Origin: Gammaproteobacteria bacterium
GTDB taxonomy: Bacteria; Pseudomonadota; Gammaproteobacteria; SG8-11
DNA: 49,713 bases
Assembly: GCA_024641505.1 (NCBI GenBank)
Contig: JAHECY010000003.1
Span: 66,036-115,748 of the forward strand
Direction: 5' to 3'
Part shown: positions 42,378 through 49,713 of the stretch, piece by piece
How positions within the stretch are numbered: the first letter of the stretch is position 1
Layout: every line of letters starts with the position of its first letter
Made by a program: the position numbers and the translations under genes
Notes under the pieces: model-generated
Databases searched by the model: none
Seen by the model: the letters and a program-made list of their open reading frames with translations, nothing else
Told to the model about the DNA's origin: nothing

Positions 42378-43469
42378 ATGGGAATCAAATGCGGTATCGT
42401 CGGCCTGCCCAATGTGGGCAAGTCCACTCTGTTCAATGCGCTGACCAAGGCCGGCATCCAGGCGGAAAACTATCCGTTTTGCACCATAGAGCCGAACGTA
42501 GGCGTGGTGCCGATGCCGGACCCGCGCCTTGATGCCATTGCCGCCATCGTCAAGCCCCAGAAAACGATTCCCACCACCATGGAATTCGTCGATATCGCCG
42601 GCCTGGTGGCGGGCGCCTCCAAAGGCGAAGGCCTGGGCAATCAATTTCTTGCCCATATCCGGGAGACCGATGCTATCGCCCAGGTGGTGCGCTGTTTTGA
42701 GGACAACAATATCGTGCATGTCGCCGGACGCGTGGACCCGACCAACGACATCGAGGTAATCAATACCGAGCTGGCACTGGCGGACCTGGAGTCGGTGGAC
42801 AAGGCTTTGCATCGGGCGAGCAAGGCCGCGAAGACCGCGGACAAGAAAGCCCTGGCATTCAAAGCGCTGCTGGAACAGGTGCGCGACCATCTCGATACCA
42901 GCGCGCCGGTGCGCAGCATGCGTCTGGATGACGAGCAGCGGCTGCAACTGCGGGATCTGCATTTGCTGACAATCAAACCCACCATGTTTATCGCCAATGT
43001 CGCGGACACCGGCTTTGAAAACAATCCACACCTGGATAAGGTACGCGCCATCGCGGCGGCGGAAGGCGCCACGGTGATACCGGTGTGCGCGGCCATCGAA
43101 TCCGAACTGGTGGAAATGGATCTGCAGGAGCAGACCATGTTCCTGGCGGACATGGGACTGAAGGAACCGGGCCTGAACCGTATTATTCGCGCCGGCTACT
43201 CACTGCTGGGACTACAGACTTATTTCACCGCCGGCGAAAAGGAAGTACGCGCCTGGACGGTCAAGGTGGGCGCGTTCGCACCACAGGCGGCAGCGGTGAT
43301 TCATACGGATTTCGAAAAAGGGTTTATTCGCGCCGAAGTTATCGGTTACGGCGACTTTATTGCCTGCAAGGGCGAGCAGGGCGCCAAGGATGCGGGCAAG
43401 TGGCGCCTGGAAGGCAAGGACTACCCGGTCAAGGACGGCGATATCGTACACTTCCGCTTTAACGTGTAG
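42378..43469 (+). CDS. ychF: Redox-regulated ATPase YchF
   Basis: 363 residues. An Obg-family P-loop protein that prefers ATP and associates with ribosomes. The G1 motif is [15 protein letters not shown], the switch region [20 protein letters not shown], and the C-terminal TGS-like domain contains [21 protein letters not shown] and [12 protein letters not shown]. Its stop codon lies inside the first unit of an 84-bp tandem repeat; the terminator hairpin begins immediately after the stop. pth-ychF order is conserved. Confidence 0.96.
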   Translation: MGIKCGIVGLPNVGKSTLFNALTKAGIQAENYPFCTIEPNVGVVPMPDPRLDAIAAIVKPQKTIPTTMEFVDIAGLVAGASKGEGLGNQFLAHIRETDAIAQVVRCFEDNNIVHVAGRVDPTNDIEVINTELALADLESVDKALHRASKAAKTADKKALAFKALLEQVRDHLDTSAPVRSMRLDDEQRLQLRDLHLLTIKPTMFIANVADTGFENNPHLDKVRAIAAAEGATVIPVCAAIESELVEMDLQEQTMFLADMGLKEPGLNRIIRAGYSLLGLQTYFTAGEKEVRAWTVKVGAFAPQAAAVIHTDFEKGFIRAEVIGYGDFIACKGEQGAKDAGKWRLEGKDYPVKDGDIVHFRFNV

Positions 43470-43494
43470 GGTGCTATTACGCACCGATTTTTTT
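43470..43494 (+). terminator. ychF intrinsic terminator (repeat unit 1)
   Basis: Hairpin GGTGC-TATTAC-GCACC followed by GA and seven T, starting directly after the ychF stop codon. Confidence 0.7.
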
Positions 43495-43553
43495 ACGGCC
43501 AGAACGAAACATGGCTGCGCCGGAGAAAATACAACTTCCGCTTTAAGGCGTAG

Positions 43554-43578
43554 GGTGTGTATTACGCACCGATTTTTT
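43554..43578 (+). terminator. Second terminator copy (repeat unit 2)
   Basis: Stem GGTGTG/CGCACC (one G-T wobble), loop TATTA, then GA and six T. A tandem copy of the first terminator 84 bases downstream. Confidence 0.6.
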
Positions 43579-43637
43579 GCGGCCAGAACGAAACATGGCT
43601 GCGCCGGAGAAAACACAACTTCCCCTTTAAGGCGTAG

Positions 43638-43663
43638 GGTGCGTATTACGCACCGTCTCTTTT
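43638..43663 (+). terminator. Third terminator-like copy (repeat unit 3)
   Basis: Perfect 6-bp stem GGTGCG/CGCACC, loop TATTA, followed by GTCTCTTTT, a weaker U-tract. The repeat ends here. Confidence 0.5.
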
Positions 43664-43745
43664 AAAATGGGAACGAAGTCAACCCTGGCGAACCCACCTA
43701 CTCCAAGAATCACGCCACGGCACACAGTTCTTCAGAAGAGCATCC

Positions 43746-46700
43746 TCAGTTCGTGGCCGCAAATTGATAATCCGCGCCCAGCATCAAACGCAACACCGAG
43801 TCCTGCCATTGAAACACAGGCTGTGCGTCGTTGGTGCGCGTAGCCGCGGCATATTGCCGCCACAACTCACGCGCGGCATCCCGACCACCATCCGCCACCA
43901 TTGCCGCCACCGTGGCGATCAGCACATAGGTCAACTGCTTTTGCGAATACGTCATATTGCCTAGCAGTATGTCCTTCCCCTGGCGCGCTACCGTCGCAGT
44001 ATCGGCAGTGGCGATGGCGTACAACAGGCCGAGCCAGGCCAGATGCTGCTCCTGAAAATCCTGGCAGGGCTGCTCCAGCGCATGGGCCAGCATGCGCACC
44101 AGCGCCGGCGGACTGGCCTGGGGTAACACGCCCAACGCGATATTGTTGAACATGACATCGACCCAATAACTCGCCTCGCCGGGCACCTGGCACCCCGCCA
44201 ACATGCTGTTAACCATGGACGCATAGGCCGACAGATCGGGTCTAAGCCCAACCGCATCGGCGCCGGTCATCTGCGCGGCCAGATCGTCGGCGGTGGCCGT
44301 CAGTTCGGTAACGCGCAAATAAGGAAAGATCGTCACCGGATCGACCGCGTTATCCGCGTGCCGGGCCAGCAGATTAAAAATCGGCACTGGGAAATAGCGC
44401 AGCCCGGGAATTTCACCGACCCCGGCGCGCAAGAACCGGGCTTTTAACGCATGCAAATCGACATAGGGATAATAGTCGCCGTTGGCAGGCACCGCGTAGG
44501 AATCAAACAACGCATGCAGCGAGTTCCGGTTACCGATCACGCGCAGGTTGAAATCACGCATATTGTGAATGCCGATACTGGCCAATTCCGCGCGCACGCC
44601 CGCATCCTCAAACAGGCGCTCGCGCGCCGGCGCGAAACTGCCCGTTTGCCGAGCCAGCAACAACATGTCACTGTCATTGGGCGTAATCACCACATAATCG
44701 CTGAACACGGTGTCCAGCGCACGTACCACCGACACCAGCACCTCGATATTGGTTTCATAAAGCTGCAACCATTGCACAAATACGCCATCGGAGCTGAGAT
44801 GGCGTGTAACATGCCGATAAAACTCCGTGGTGAACAGGCCGGCGACGCCGCTTACCCAGGGATTGGAAGGTTCCGAAAGGATGAGGTCATACTGTTTCTG
44901 ATAGGTTGAAAAAAACGTCTTGGCGTCATCGATGTAGATATGGCTGCGCGGGTCATTATATGCCCGCGCCACCCGGAACATGAATTGACGGGCGCCGGTG
45001 ATCATGGCTTGCTCGATTTCCACGGTATCCACCGCCTGCAAGGTGCTCGCCGCCAGTAACGCATGGGTACTCAGTCCCGACCCGAAACCAATGGCCGCCG
45101 CCTGACGCGGCGGCTCCATAAAAGCCAGGGGCGCCAGCGCCGCCAACACCATGGTCGGTTCGTCGCCGGAGTATATAGGCTCGTCACCGCTGTAGATACT
45201 GGCGTCCACTTTGCCGTTGGTGCGGATACCGACCAGATGTTGCTTATCCTTAATCACATCGATCGTGGCGGTCTTGCCGTCCTGGTGATAAACGTGCGTG
45301 TAGTCTTCCGGGTTCATCATGATGCCACCGCGGTACACGCCCGATAACATCTTATTGAGATCCAGTTGCGCACCCGCGGCGATCACGGCGAACAGCACCC
45401 ACGCCGCCGTCAGCGCCCGCCAGGGCAGCGGTTGCCGCGCCACGACCTGCAGGTAGCCCCATAACGCTCCCCCCAGCATGACATCGATGGCGGCACCCAC
45501 TACCAGCAGACCTTTGAGGCCGAACACCGGGAAACCAATATGCACCGCGAAGAACACGCCGATGATCGCGCCCAGGGTATTGAACGCATAAACACTGCCG
45601 ATGGCCTTCTCACCGACACCTCTGGCAAGCAACGCGAAAGTAATGAGCGGCAGGGTCATGCCGGCGCAGATGGTCGCGGGCAGCATCACCAATAACGCCA
45701 GCCCATGGCTGACCGCCTGAAACTGAAAATATCCCGCAGCATCTTTTCCCACTGCCTGCATCAGCCAGCGCATGACATCAAAGGTCTGGTTGTAACTGAG
45801 CAGCGTCGTTATCGCCAGCAACCCCATCACCACCTGTACCCATGCCAGGAAACCGAGGATATTCGCGATCGCTTGCACACGGCGCCGAATCCACCAGCCG
45901 CCGAGCGCCAGACCGAGTATAAACGCGCTGAGCATCAGCTCGAACGAATGGGTGGCGCCACCCATGACCAGGCTGAGCATGCGTATCCACACCACCTCGT
46001 AAATAAACGAGGCGGCGCCGGTACCCAGCGCCACCAGCAGCAGCAATCGAAAATAACCGCGGTCGGAAGGTTCCATCGCCGGCTTTTCAGCCGCCACCGC
46101 TGCCGCTTCATGACCGCCGGTGTGGCGCTGCAAGTACCAGGCGGCCAAAGCCACGGCAATATTCAGCAGTCCCGCGCTGCGCAGGGTACCGGGCAGACCG
46201 AACCAATCCAACAGCAGGAATCCGGAAACCAATACGCCAACGGCGGCGCCGATGCTATTACTGAAATACAAGGTGGCAATCACGCGCCCGGAAGCATCGG
46301 GAAAGCGTCGAATCACGCCGGCGCTCATCATCGGAAAGGTCATGCCCAATAATACCGACTGGGGCAATATCAGCAGGGCGCTGACGGACCATTTGAATAT
46401 GGTAATGGGTAATGGCGCTCCCAGCGCCGGAATCAACACATCGTAGGATAGGGCCAGCCCGCTGGCGAACACCTCATGGAATGCAAAGGCAAGCAAGCCG
46501 ATGACGCCCTCAACCAGCGCATAACCCAGAATCAGATTACGCCAACGCTTGCCGTAACGCGCGCACACCCAGGAGCCCAACGCCATACCGCCCATGAAGA
46601 TGGCCAGCACCAGCGTCTGGGCATAGGCCGCATGCCCGAGAAACAATTTTAAGTAATGGGTCCAGATGGATTCATAGATCAATCCCGCAAACCCGGAGAT

Positions 46701-46763
46701 TGTAAACAAACAGAAAAAAACCAGAGGTGTAGTGGCAAATCTTTGTAACAACCGCTGATTCAT
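43746..46763 (-). CDS. Fused MFS-like membrane / spermidine-synthase-like protein
   Basis: 1005 residues from ATG 46763 with GAGG 7-8 bases upstream; a longer frame to 46859 is not supported. Residues ~15-490 form about 14 hydrophobic helices of the fused MFS/spermidine synthase type (ISGFAGLIYESIWTHYLKL, repeated as SFIYEVVWIRMLSLVMGG). Residues ~500-760 are a spermidine-synthase-like Rossmann domain with GFGSGLSTHALL, VEIEQAMI and LILSEPSNPWVSGVAGLF. The C-terminal ~240 residues are helical and unassigned. A heptapeptide IYSGDEP is duplicated in tandem. Substrate unknown; aminopropyl transfer should not be assumed. Confidence 0.82.
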   Translation of the reverse strand: MNQRLLQRFATTPLVFFCLFTISGFAGLIYESIWTHYLKLFLGHAAYAQTLVLAIFMGGMALGSWVCARYGKRWRNLILGYALVEGVIGLLAFAFHEVFASGLALSYDVLIPALGAPLPITIFKWSVSALLILPQSVLLGMTFPMMSAGVIRRFPDASGRVIATLYFSNSIGAAVGVLVSGFLLLDWFGLPGTLRSAGLLNIAVALAAWYLQRHTGGHEAAAVAAEKPAMEPSDRGYFRLLLLVALGTGAASFIYEVVWIRMLSLVMGGATHSFELMLSAFILGLALGGWWIRRRVQAIANILGFLAWVQVVMGLLAITTLLSYNQTFDVMRWLMQAVGKDAAGYFQFQAVSHGLALLVMLPATICAGMTLPLITFALLARGVGEKAIGSVYAFNTLGAIIGVFFAVHIGFPVFGLKGLLVVGAAIDVMLGGALWGYLQVVARQPLPWRALTAAWVLFAVIAAGAQLDLNKMLSGVYRGGIMMNPEDYTHVYHQDGKTATIDVIKDKQHLVGIRTNGKVDASIYSGDEPIYSGDEPTMVLAALAPLAFMEPPRQAAAIGFGSGLSTHALLAASTLQAVDTVEIEQAMITGARQFMFRVARAYNDPRSHIYIDDAKTFFSTYQKQYDLILSEPSNPWVSGVAGLFTTEFYRHVTRHLSSDGVFVQWLQLYETNIEVLVSVVRALDTVFSDYVVITPNDSDMLLLARQTGSFAPARERLFEDAGVRAELASIGIHNMRDFNLRVIGNRNSLHALFDSYAVPANGDYYPYVDLHALKARFLRAGVGEIPGLRYFPVPIFNLLARHADNAVDPVTIFPYLRVTELTATADDLAAQMTGADAVGLRPDLSAYASMVNSMLAGCQVPGEASYWVDVMFNNIALGVLPQASPPALVRMLAHALEQPCQDFQEQHLAWLGLLYAIATADTATVARQGKDILLGNMTYSQKQLTYVLIATVAAMVADGGRDAARELWRQYAAATRTNDAQPVFQWQDSVLRLMLGADYQFAATN
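45156..45197 (-). repeat. Tandem 21-bp coding repeat encoding IYSGDEP twice
   Basis: Units 45156-45176 and 45177-45197 differ at 6 of 21 bases, yet both encode IYSGDEP. All differences are synonymous (CCG/CCT, GAA/GAG, GGC/GGT, TCC/AGC, ATA/ATC). Confidence 0.85.
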
Positions 46764-47094
46764 CCTGTGACCTCGACGACGCGCTGTGGAATCCTGGTGG
46801 GCATTGTACTCGAAATAGCCAGCCGAGGAAAAAACCCATGACCGGTGCCGCGCCCGCAACCCGCTACCTCAACGCAGGGCAGGTCGTCACCTGACACACG
46901 TCACACCCCATAGCCCCCGCTGCATCGACCATCGCGCGCGATCATGCACCACACAAAGCCGACAGCGGATGCGACTAACGCAAAAAGTCCAGGCTGGCGG
47001 CGCGCGAATCTCACGCGCCTGTGGAAAAATCTGCTACTCTTGTTACTTCCTTAGCATCGTAACGTGCGTTGGCCCAGGGGGCGGGAGGTAACTC
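46764..47094. other. Intergenic region between divergent membrane-protein genes
   Basis: 331 bases expected to hold divergent promoters. I see a possible extended -10 TGCTACTCT near 47030 for the plus-strand gene, but no good -35. No RNA gene or repeat was found. Confidence 0.35.
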
Positions 47095-47802
47095 ATGATC
47101 CAGGATCGATTTGGCAAAACCTTGTTTGTGCTTGGCGCATTGATCATGATACTGGCCGTAACACTGGGCACCACCATCGACGATACCGCCAATACCATGG
47201 GTCTCGAAGCCATCAAGAAAAGCGATTCCGGCCTGCTGGTGTTGCTCATGGTGTTCGCCTTCGGCTTCCCCCTGGGAATCGTGCTGCTAGCCGTCGGCGC
47301 CGTGATGATCGGCGGCAAACTTTTCTCCCGTTATACCAACTTGCTCGTTGGTGCGGGCATCCTCATCAGTCTGGTGGTGCTGGTACCGATGGTGTTCAGC
47401 AGAGACATGAGCGCCACCTACTTTGGCGCCGGCGGCGTCACGATCCTCGCCCTGGTGGTGCTCTCCGCCTGGTATTGGAGCCAATACCGCCTTAATCTGA
47501 TCGAAAAAGACCGCAACGTTCTCGACATCAAAGGCATCGGCTATCTGTGCTTCGCCTTGGCCGCCTGGAATCTTTGCGGCTTCGCCGGCTTGCCGAGTTT
47601 CGCCTTGTATCCCGAGAAAATGCTGGAGTTTGGGGCGCGACCCTTTGCCATTGGCCAATTGAAGGCCATTATGGCCTACCTGGTCCTGGGCTGGGCCGCC
47701 ACGGCTTATGGCTACTTTCGCGCCGCGGCGCAGGTGCGGGAAATTTCCCACCGTCGATCCGGCGCCTTCGACCAGAAAACGCTGACCCGACGCCCGGGCT
47801 AG
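47095..47802 (+). CDS. Multi-pass membrane protein of unknown function
   Basis: 235 residues with an excellent ribosome-binding site GGGAGG 6-7 bases before the ATG. About six hydrophobic segments are visible (~10-26, 46-72, 80-100, 108-126, 146-166, 185-207), with a soluble basic C-terminus. Features include SRDMSATYFGAGGVT and EKDRNVLDIKGIGYLCFALAAWNLCGFAGLP. I do not recognise a family. It stands alone, co-directional with the MarR gene 270 bases downstream; nothing suggests coupling. Confidence 0.75.
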   Translation: MIQDRFGKTLFVLGALIMILAVTLGTTIDDTANTMGLEAIKKSDSGLLVLLMVFAFGFPLGIVLLAVGAVMIGGKLFSRYTNLLVGAGILISLVVLVPMVFSRDMSATYFGAGGVTILALVVLSAWYWSQYRLNLIEKDRNVLDIKGIGYLCFALAAWNLCGFAGLPSFALYPEKMLEFGARPFAIGQLKAIMAYLVLGWAATAYGYFRAAAQVREISHRRSGAFDQKTLTRRPG

Positions 47803-48046
47803 ATTCACCGCAGAACGGTACCCCCCAAGGACTGCGGCAACCACGGCGTGGACCCTCAACACGGATTGCTCACCTCGTCACCAGGGATCAGGCGTATTCA
47901 GGATGTTCCAGGATCTATCGAACCCACGCGCTGAGATTCGGCGCTAGCAGCAAGCCCCCTCTACCGGCATTGGCACATCTTGGCGAGGCCAGCGTGCCCG
48001 TACACGATTCCGGTCGCCAGGATAATAGTCCACCACATTGACTTAT

Positions 48047-48056
48047 TAGTATACTA
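48047..48056. promoter_or_regulatory. Candidate MarR operator
   Basis: The perfect palindrome TAGTATACTA (within TTAGTATACTAG, 48046-48057) lies 4 bases downstream of a TTGACT -35-like box (48038-48043) and 17 bases before the marR-type ATG. MarR-family sites are often of this TTAG-N4-CTAA type, and self-repression is common. Sequence match only. Confidence 0.5.
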
Positions 48057-48073
48057 GGTTGACTATATTACCC

Positions 48074-48511
48074 ATGGACTGGCAACAACAACCCACCGGG
48101 CGTCTGATGATCTTGGCGTTTCGTCAATTTGAAGAGCAGTTGCTGCGGGAACTGCGCGCGCGCGGTTTTAAGGACATTACCCTGTCACATCTGAATGTGA
48201 TGCGCCACCTCGACCCCGCAGGTTTGAATCTCGTGCAATTGGCCGAAGATGCCGGATTATCCAAGCAAGCTATCAGCAAAATCATCGGCGACCTGGCACG
48301 GCGGGCCTATGTCAGCATGGCGCCGGATCCCGCCGACGGGCGGGCCAAGCGGGTACACTACCAGCCCCGGGGGAAAGAACTGGTGGCGGCGGCGATTAGC
48401 ATCGTTAAAGCCATTGAAAAAACCTACCTTGATGCCCTGGGGGATGACTACCACGGCTTACGTCGGGCATTGAACCGAATTTATCACCTCCATGGAGATC
48501 AATTCCTATGA
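48074..48511 (+). CDS. MarR-family transcriptional regulator
   Basis: 145 residues from ATG 48074; an in-frame TTG at 48059 would overlap the presumed operator. The winged helix-turn-helix is clear: LVQLAEDAGLSKQAISKIIGDLA (~58-80) with the wing DPADGRAKRVHYQPRGKEL. The helices at both ends form the dimer interface. Its stop overlaps the start of the DUF4336 gene (ATGA), so the two form one operon, probably controlled by this protein. No ligand can be inferred. Confidence 0.88.
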   Translation: MDWQQQPTGRLMILAFRQFEEQLLRELRARGFKDITLSHLNVMRHLDPAGLNLVQLAEDAGLSKQAISKIIGDLARRAYVSMAPDPADGRAKRVHYQPRGKELVAAAISIVKAIEKTYLDALGDDYHGLRRALNRIYHLHGDQFL

Positions 48512-49191
48512 ACAGGCTCCAGACTTTTGGCCCGGGCATCTGGACCGTCGCCGCGCCATTCACGGCGCTGGGCATGGATTTTCGCAACCACATGACCGTG
48601 GTGGCGCTGCCCGACGGCAATCTCTGGCTGCACTCGGTAATCCCGCTGACGCCGGAGTTGGAGCAGGAAATTCGCGCCCTCGGTAACGTTGGCCACATCG
48701 TGGTGCCCAATACCACCCACAATTTGTTCACCGAGCGCTGGCGCACGGCGTGGCCGCAAGCCAAGCTTTATGCGCCGCCGGCGGCAAAGCGCGTGACACC
48801 GGACCTCCCTTTATCGGAAGCCTCCTTACCGGCCTGTCAGGCGGCATGGAAAAACGATATTTCACCGCTTGCCGTCACGGGCATGGCTTACCTTAACGAA
48901 TACGTGTTCATACACCATCCCAGTCGCACCCTGATCCTGACCGATTTAGCCTTCAATTTCGGCGCGGAGACCGCGGGCCGGACCCGTTTCGCCCTCAAGC
49001 TCTATGGAGCTTACGGCCACCTGGGACCATCACGCTTGATCCGATTACTGATTCGGGATAAACGCGCATTCAGTACCTCTTTGGAGCGAATCCTGGCCCT
49101 GGACTTTGATCGGATCATCATGTCCCACGGAATCCCGCTACTCCAGGACGCAAAGCAGCGATTTAGCGCCGCATTTGCCCGCTATTGCTGA
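48508..49191 (+). CDS. DUF4336 family protein (metallo-beta-lactamase-like)
   Basis: 227 residues starting in the ATGA shared with marR. Typical DUF4336 blocks are PFTALGMDFRNHMTVVALPDGNLWLHSVIPLT at the N-terminus, HIVVPNTTHNLF, and a later HHPSRTLILTDLAFNF. The C-terminal IIMSHGIPLL provides another histidine. The fold is distantly related to metallo-beta-lactamases, but the canonical HxHxDH motif is not present in normal form, so catalysis is uncertain. Function unknown. Confidence 0.82.
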   Translation: MNRLQTFGPGIWTVAAPFTALGMDFRNHMTVVALPDGNLWLHSVIPLTPELEQEIRALGNVGHIVVPNTTHNLFTERWRTAWPQAKLYAPPAAKRVTPDLPLSEASLPACQAAWKNDISPLAVTGMAYLNEYVFIHHPSRTLILTDLAFNFGAETAGRTRFALKLYGAYGHLGPSRLIRLLIRDKRAFSTSLERILALDFDRIIMSHGIPLLQDAKQRFSAAFARYC

Positions 49192-49465
49192 TTCCGGCGG
49201 GATGAAAGTGCCCGAAAACACCCGAAAAAGCATCTTAGCGAGCCTTTTTTATGTCAAAAATCGGTAATAATCAGCAATTGTGGGTTCTTTTTCCAGAAAT
49301 TGTCGATATTTTAACCAATACCGAAATTCTTACGCGGACTTTCTCCCACAACCGCTTACACCGGCCTTTGCATACCCTAATCCGACGGCCCCGGCGTCTG
49401 AACTAGACACATCACCCTCAAGCTTATACAATCTCGCCTCCCTTCATTCCGGGGAAATTCTTTGC

Positions 49466-49542
49466 GGCTACGTAGCTCAGCTGGTTAGAGCACAACACTC
49501 ATAATGTTGGGGTCGGTGGTTCGAATCCACCCGTAGCCACCA
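49466..49542 (+). tRNA. tRNA-Met (anticodon CAT, elongator type)
   Basis: 77 bases including encoded CCA. Acceptor stem GGCTACG/CGTAGCC. The anticodon arm CAACA-CTCATAA-TGTTG carries CAT, and the T-arm is GGTGG-TTCGAAT-CCACC. The G1-C72 pair and the absence of the three G-C pairs in the anticodon stem mark it as elongator, not initiator; CAT could also be modified to lysidine-Ile, but the body looks like Met. Confidence 0.93.
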
Positions 49543-49713
49543 TATTCTTACGAACCCCCCAGTCCAGCAAAGTACCGGCTTCCTAAGACGGAACCACCGA
49601 CGCTCTATGACTTGGGGTCGGGGTGGGTCGAAAACCTTCCCTGGTTTTCGCCCTTCGGGCCGCCTCCGGCCGACCCGATTCGCTCCCGGCGAATCGGTCG
49701 AATCCACCCGTAG
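49521..49713 (+). repeat. 16-bp repeat of the tRNA-Met 3' end, 177 bp apart
   Basis: TCGAATCCACCCGTAG occurs in the tRNA (49521-49536) and again at 49698-49713, exactly at the window edge, so the second copy may extend further. The preceding bases differ. Confidence 0.8.
49629..49700. repeat. Cluster of four consecutive hairpins after tRNA-Met
   Basis: In order: CGAAAACC/GGTTTTCG (8 bp, 49629-49650), GCCC-TTC-GGGC (49650-49660), GGCCG-CCTC-CGGCC (49658-49671), and GATTCGC-TCCCG-GCGAATC (49677-49695), the last extensible by CGACC/GGTCG with one bulge to ~49700. It is either a REP-like/BIME element or a structured transcript tail. Confidence 0.6.

Larger units (their letters stand above)
43450..43663. 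repeat. 84-bp tandem repeat carrying the ychF stop region and terminator
   Basis: Unit boundaries, taken at the sequence ACTTCC, fall at 43450, 43534 and 43618. There are two full copies of exactly 84 bases and a third that stops after ~46 bases. Unit 1 begins inside the last codons of ychF (ACTTCCGCTTTAACGTGTAG); units 2 and 3 carry the recognisable derivative ACTTCCGCTTTAAGGCGTAG. Each unit contains the palindrome GGTGCGTATTACGCACC or a close variant, followed in units 1 and 2 by a T-run. The sequence ACGGCCAGAACGAAACATGG recurs almost exactly in units 1 and 2. Confidence 0.9.

Noticed and set aside
43450-43663. CRISPR-like array
   Set aside because: Only 2.5 units of 84 bp with no spacer variation and no cas genes; the units are direct tandem copies with terminators.
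43360-43665. 101-codon plus-strand frame with internal repeats (RTKHGCAGENTT)
   Set aside because: It is a translation of the 84-bp tandem repeat in a frame different from ychF; no start signal.
49477-49707. 76-codon minus-strand frame at the window end
   Set aside because: It is antisense to tRNA-Met and the hairpin cluster; WLRVDSNHRPQHYECCAL is the familiar spurious protein derived from this tRNA.
49521-49713. Boundary of an integrated genomic island
   Set aside because: Only 16 bp and 177-base spacing are visible, no integrase in the window; reported as a repeat instead, with the island as an alternative.

Overview
The window is a chromosomal segment of a gammaproteobacterium. It has moderately high GC, dense gene packing and many 1-8 base gene overlaps. 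Three gene orders typical of that class are present: miaB-phoH-ybeY-corC-lnt, hemA-prfA-prmC-(unknown)-moeB, and TPR lipoprotein-lolB-ispE-tRNA-Gln-prs-rplY-pth-ychF. DamX-like, Rsd-like, LolB and rubredoxin/rubredoxin-reductase genes fit an aerobic or facultative, probably non-enteric gammaproteobacterium. The genus cannot be fixed from the sequence alone. No insertion sequence, prophage, CRISPR array or rRNA was seen.

Layout. 1-4048 (minus strand): tRNA modification and ribosome/envelope maturation operon ending in a truncated lnt. 4212-5570: ammonium transporter behind a sigma-54 promoter with an NtrC-like enhancer. 5640-8081 (minus): tight DUF4389 - Sel1-repeat - tetraheme lipoprotein operon. 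8414-11594 (plus): glycogen phosphorylase overlapping a small outer-membrane-type protein gene. 11628-13646: Rsd-like anti-sigma factor, TerB-like protein and an exported DsrE-like protein. 13683-16337 (minus): two ChaN-type putative haem-binding proteins flanking a small lipoprotein. 16428-19404: DamX-like cell-division ATPase, convergent with a rubredoxin reductase and rubredoxin. 19705-23561: bactofilin, methyltransferase, MtgA, thioredoxin-like, DUF523, a 34-residue membrane peptide and a YfcE-like phosphoesterase.

23843-31393 is rich in signalling genes. It holds a PAS-GGDEF-EAL protein, a double cNMP-binding/rhodanese protein overlapping a coiled-coil membrane protein, and, convergent to these, a sensor diguanylate cyclase paired with a PstS-like periplasmic binding protein. 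31533-36186 (minus) is the haem/release-factor cluster. 36650-43469 (plus) is the outer-membrane lipoprotein/isoprenoid/PRPP/translation cluster with tRNA-Gln.

43450-43663 is an 84-bp tandem repeat that copies the ychF stop region and its terminator. 43746-46763 (minus) is a 1005-residue MFS-type/spermidine-synthase fusion with a duplicated heptapeptide. 47095-49191 holds a membrane protein and a MarR-DUF4336 pair with a likely operator. 49466-49542 is tRNA-Met(CAT). A 16-bp copy of its 3' end recurs exactly 177 bp later, at the window edge, preceded by a cluster of hairpins.

The most promising unexplained items are the cNMP/rhodanese plus coiled-coil membrane pair, the degenerate 5'-nucleotidase-like tetraheme lipoprotein operon, the ChaN-lipoprotein-ChaN operon, the ychF terminator repeat and the tRNA 3'-end repeat.
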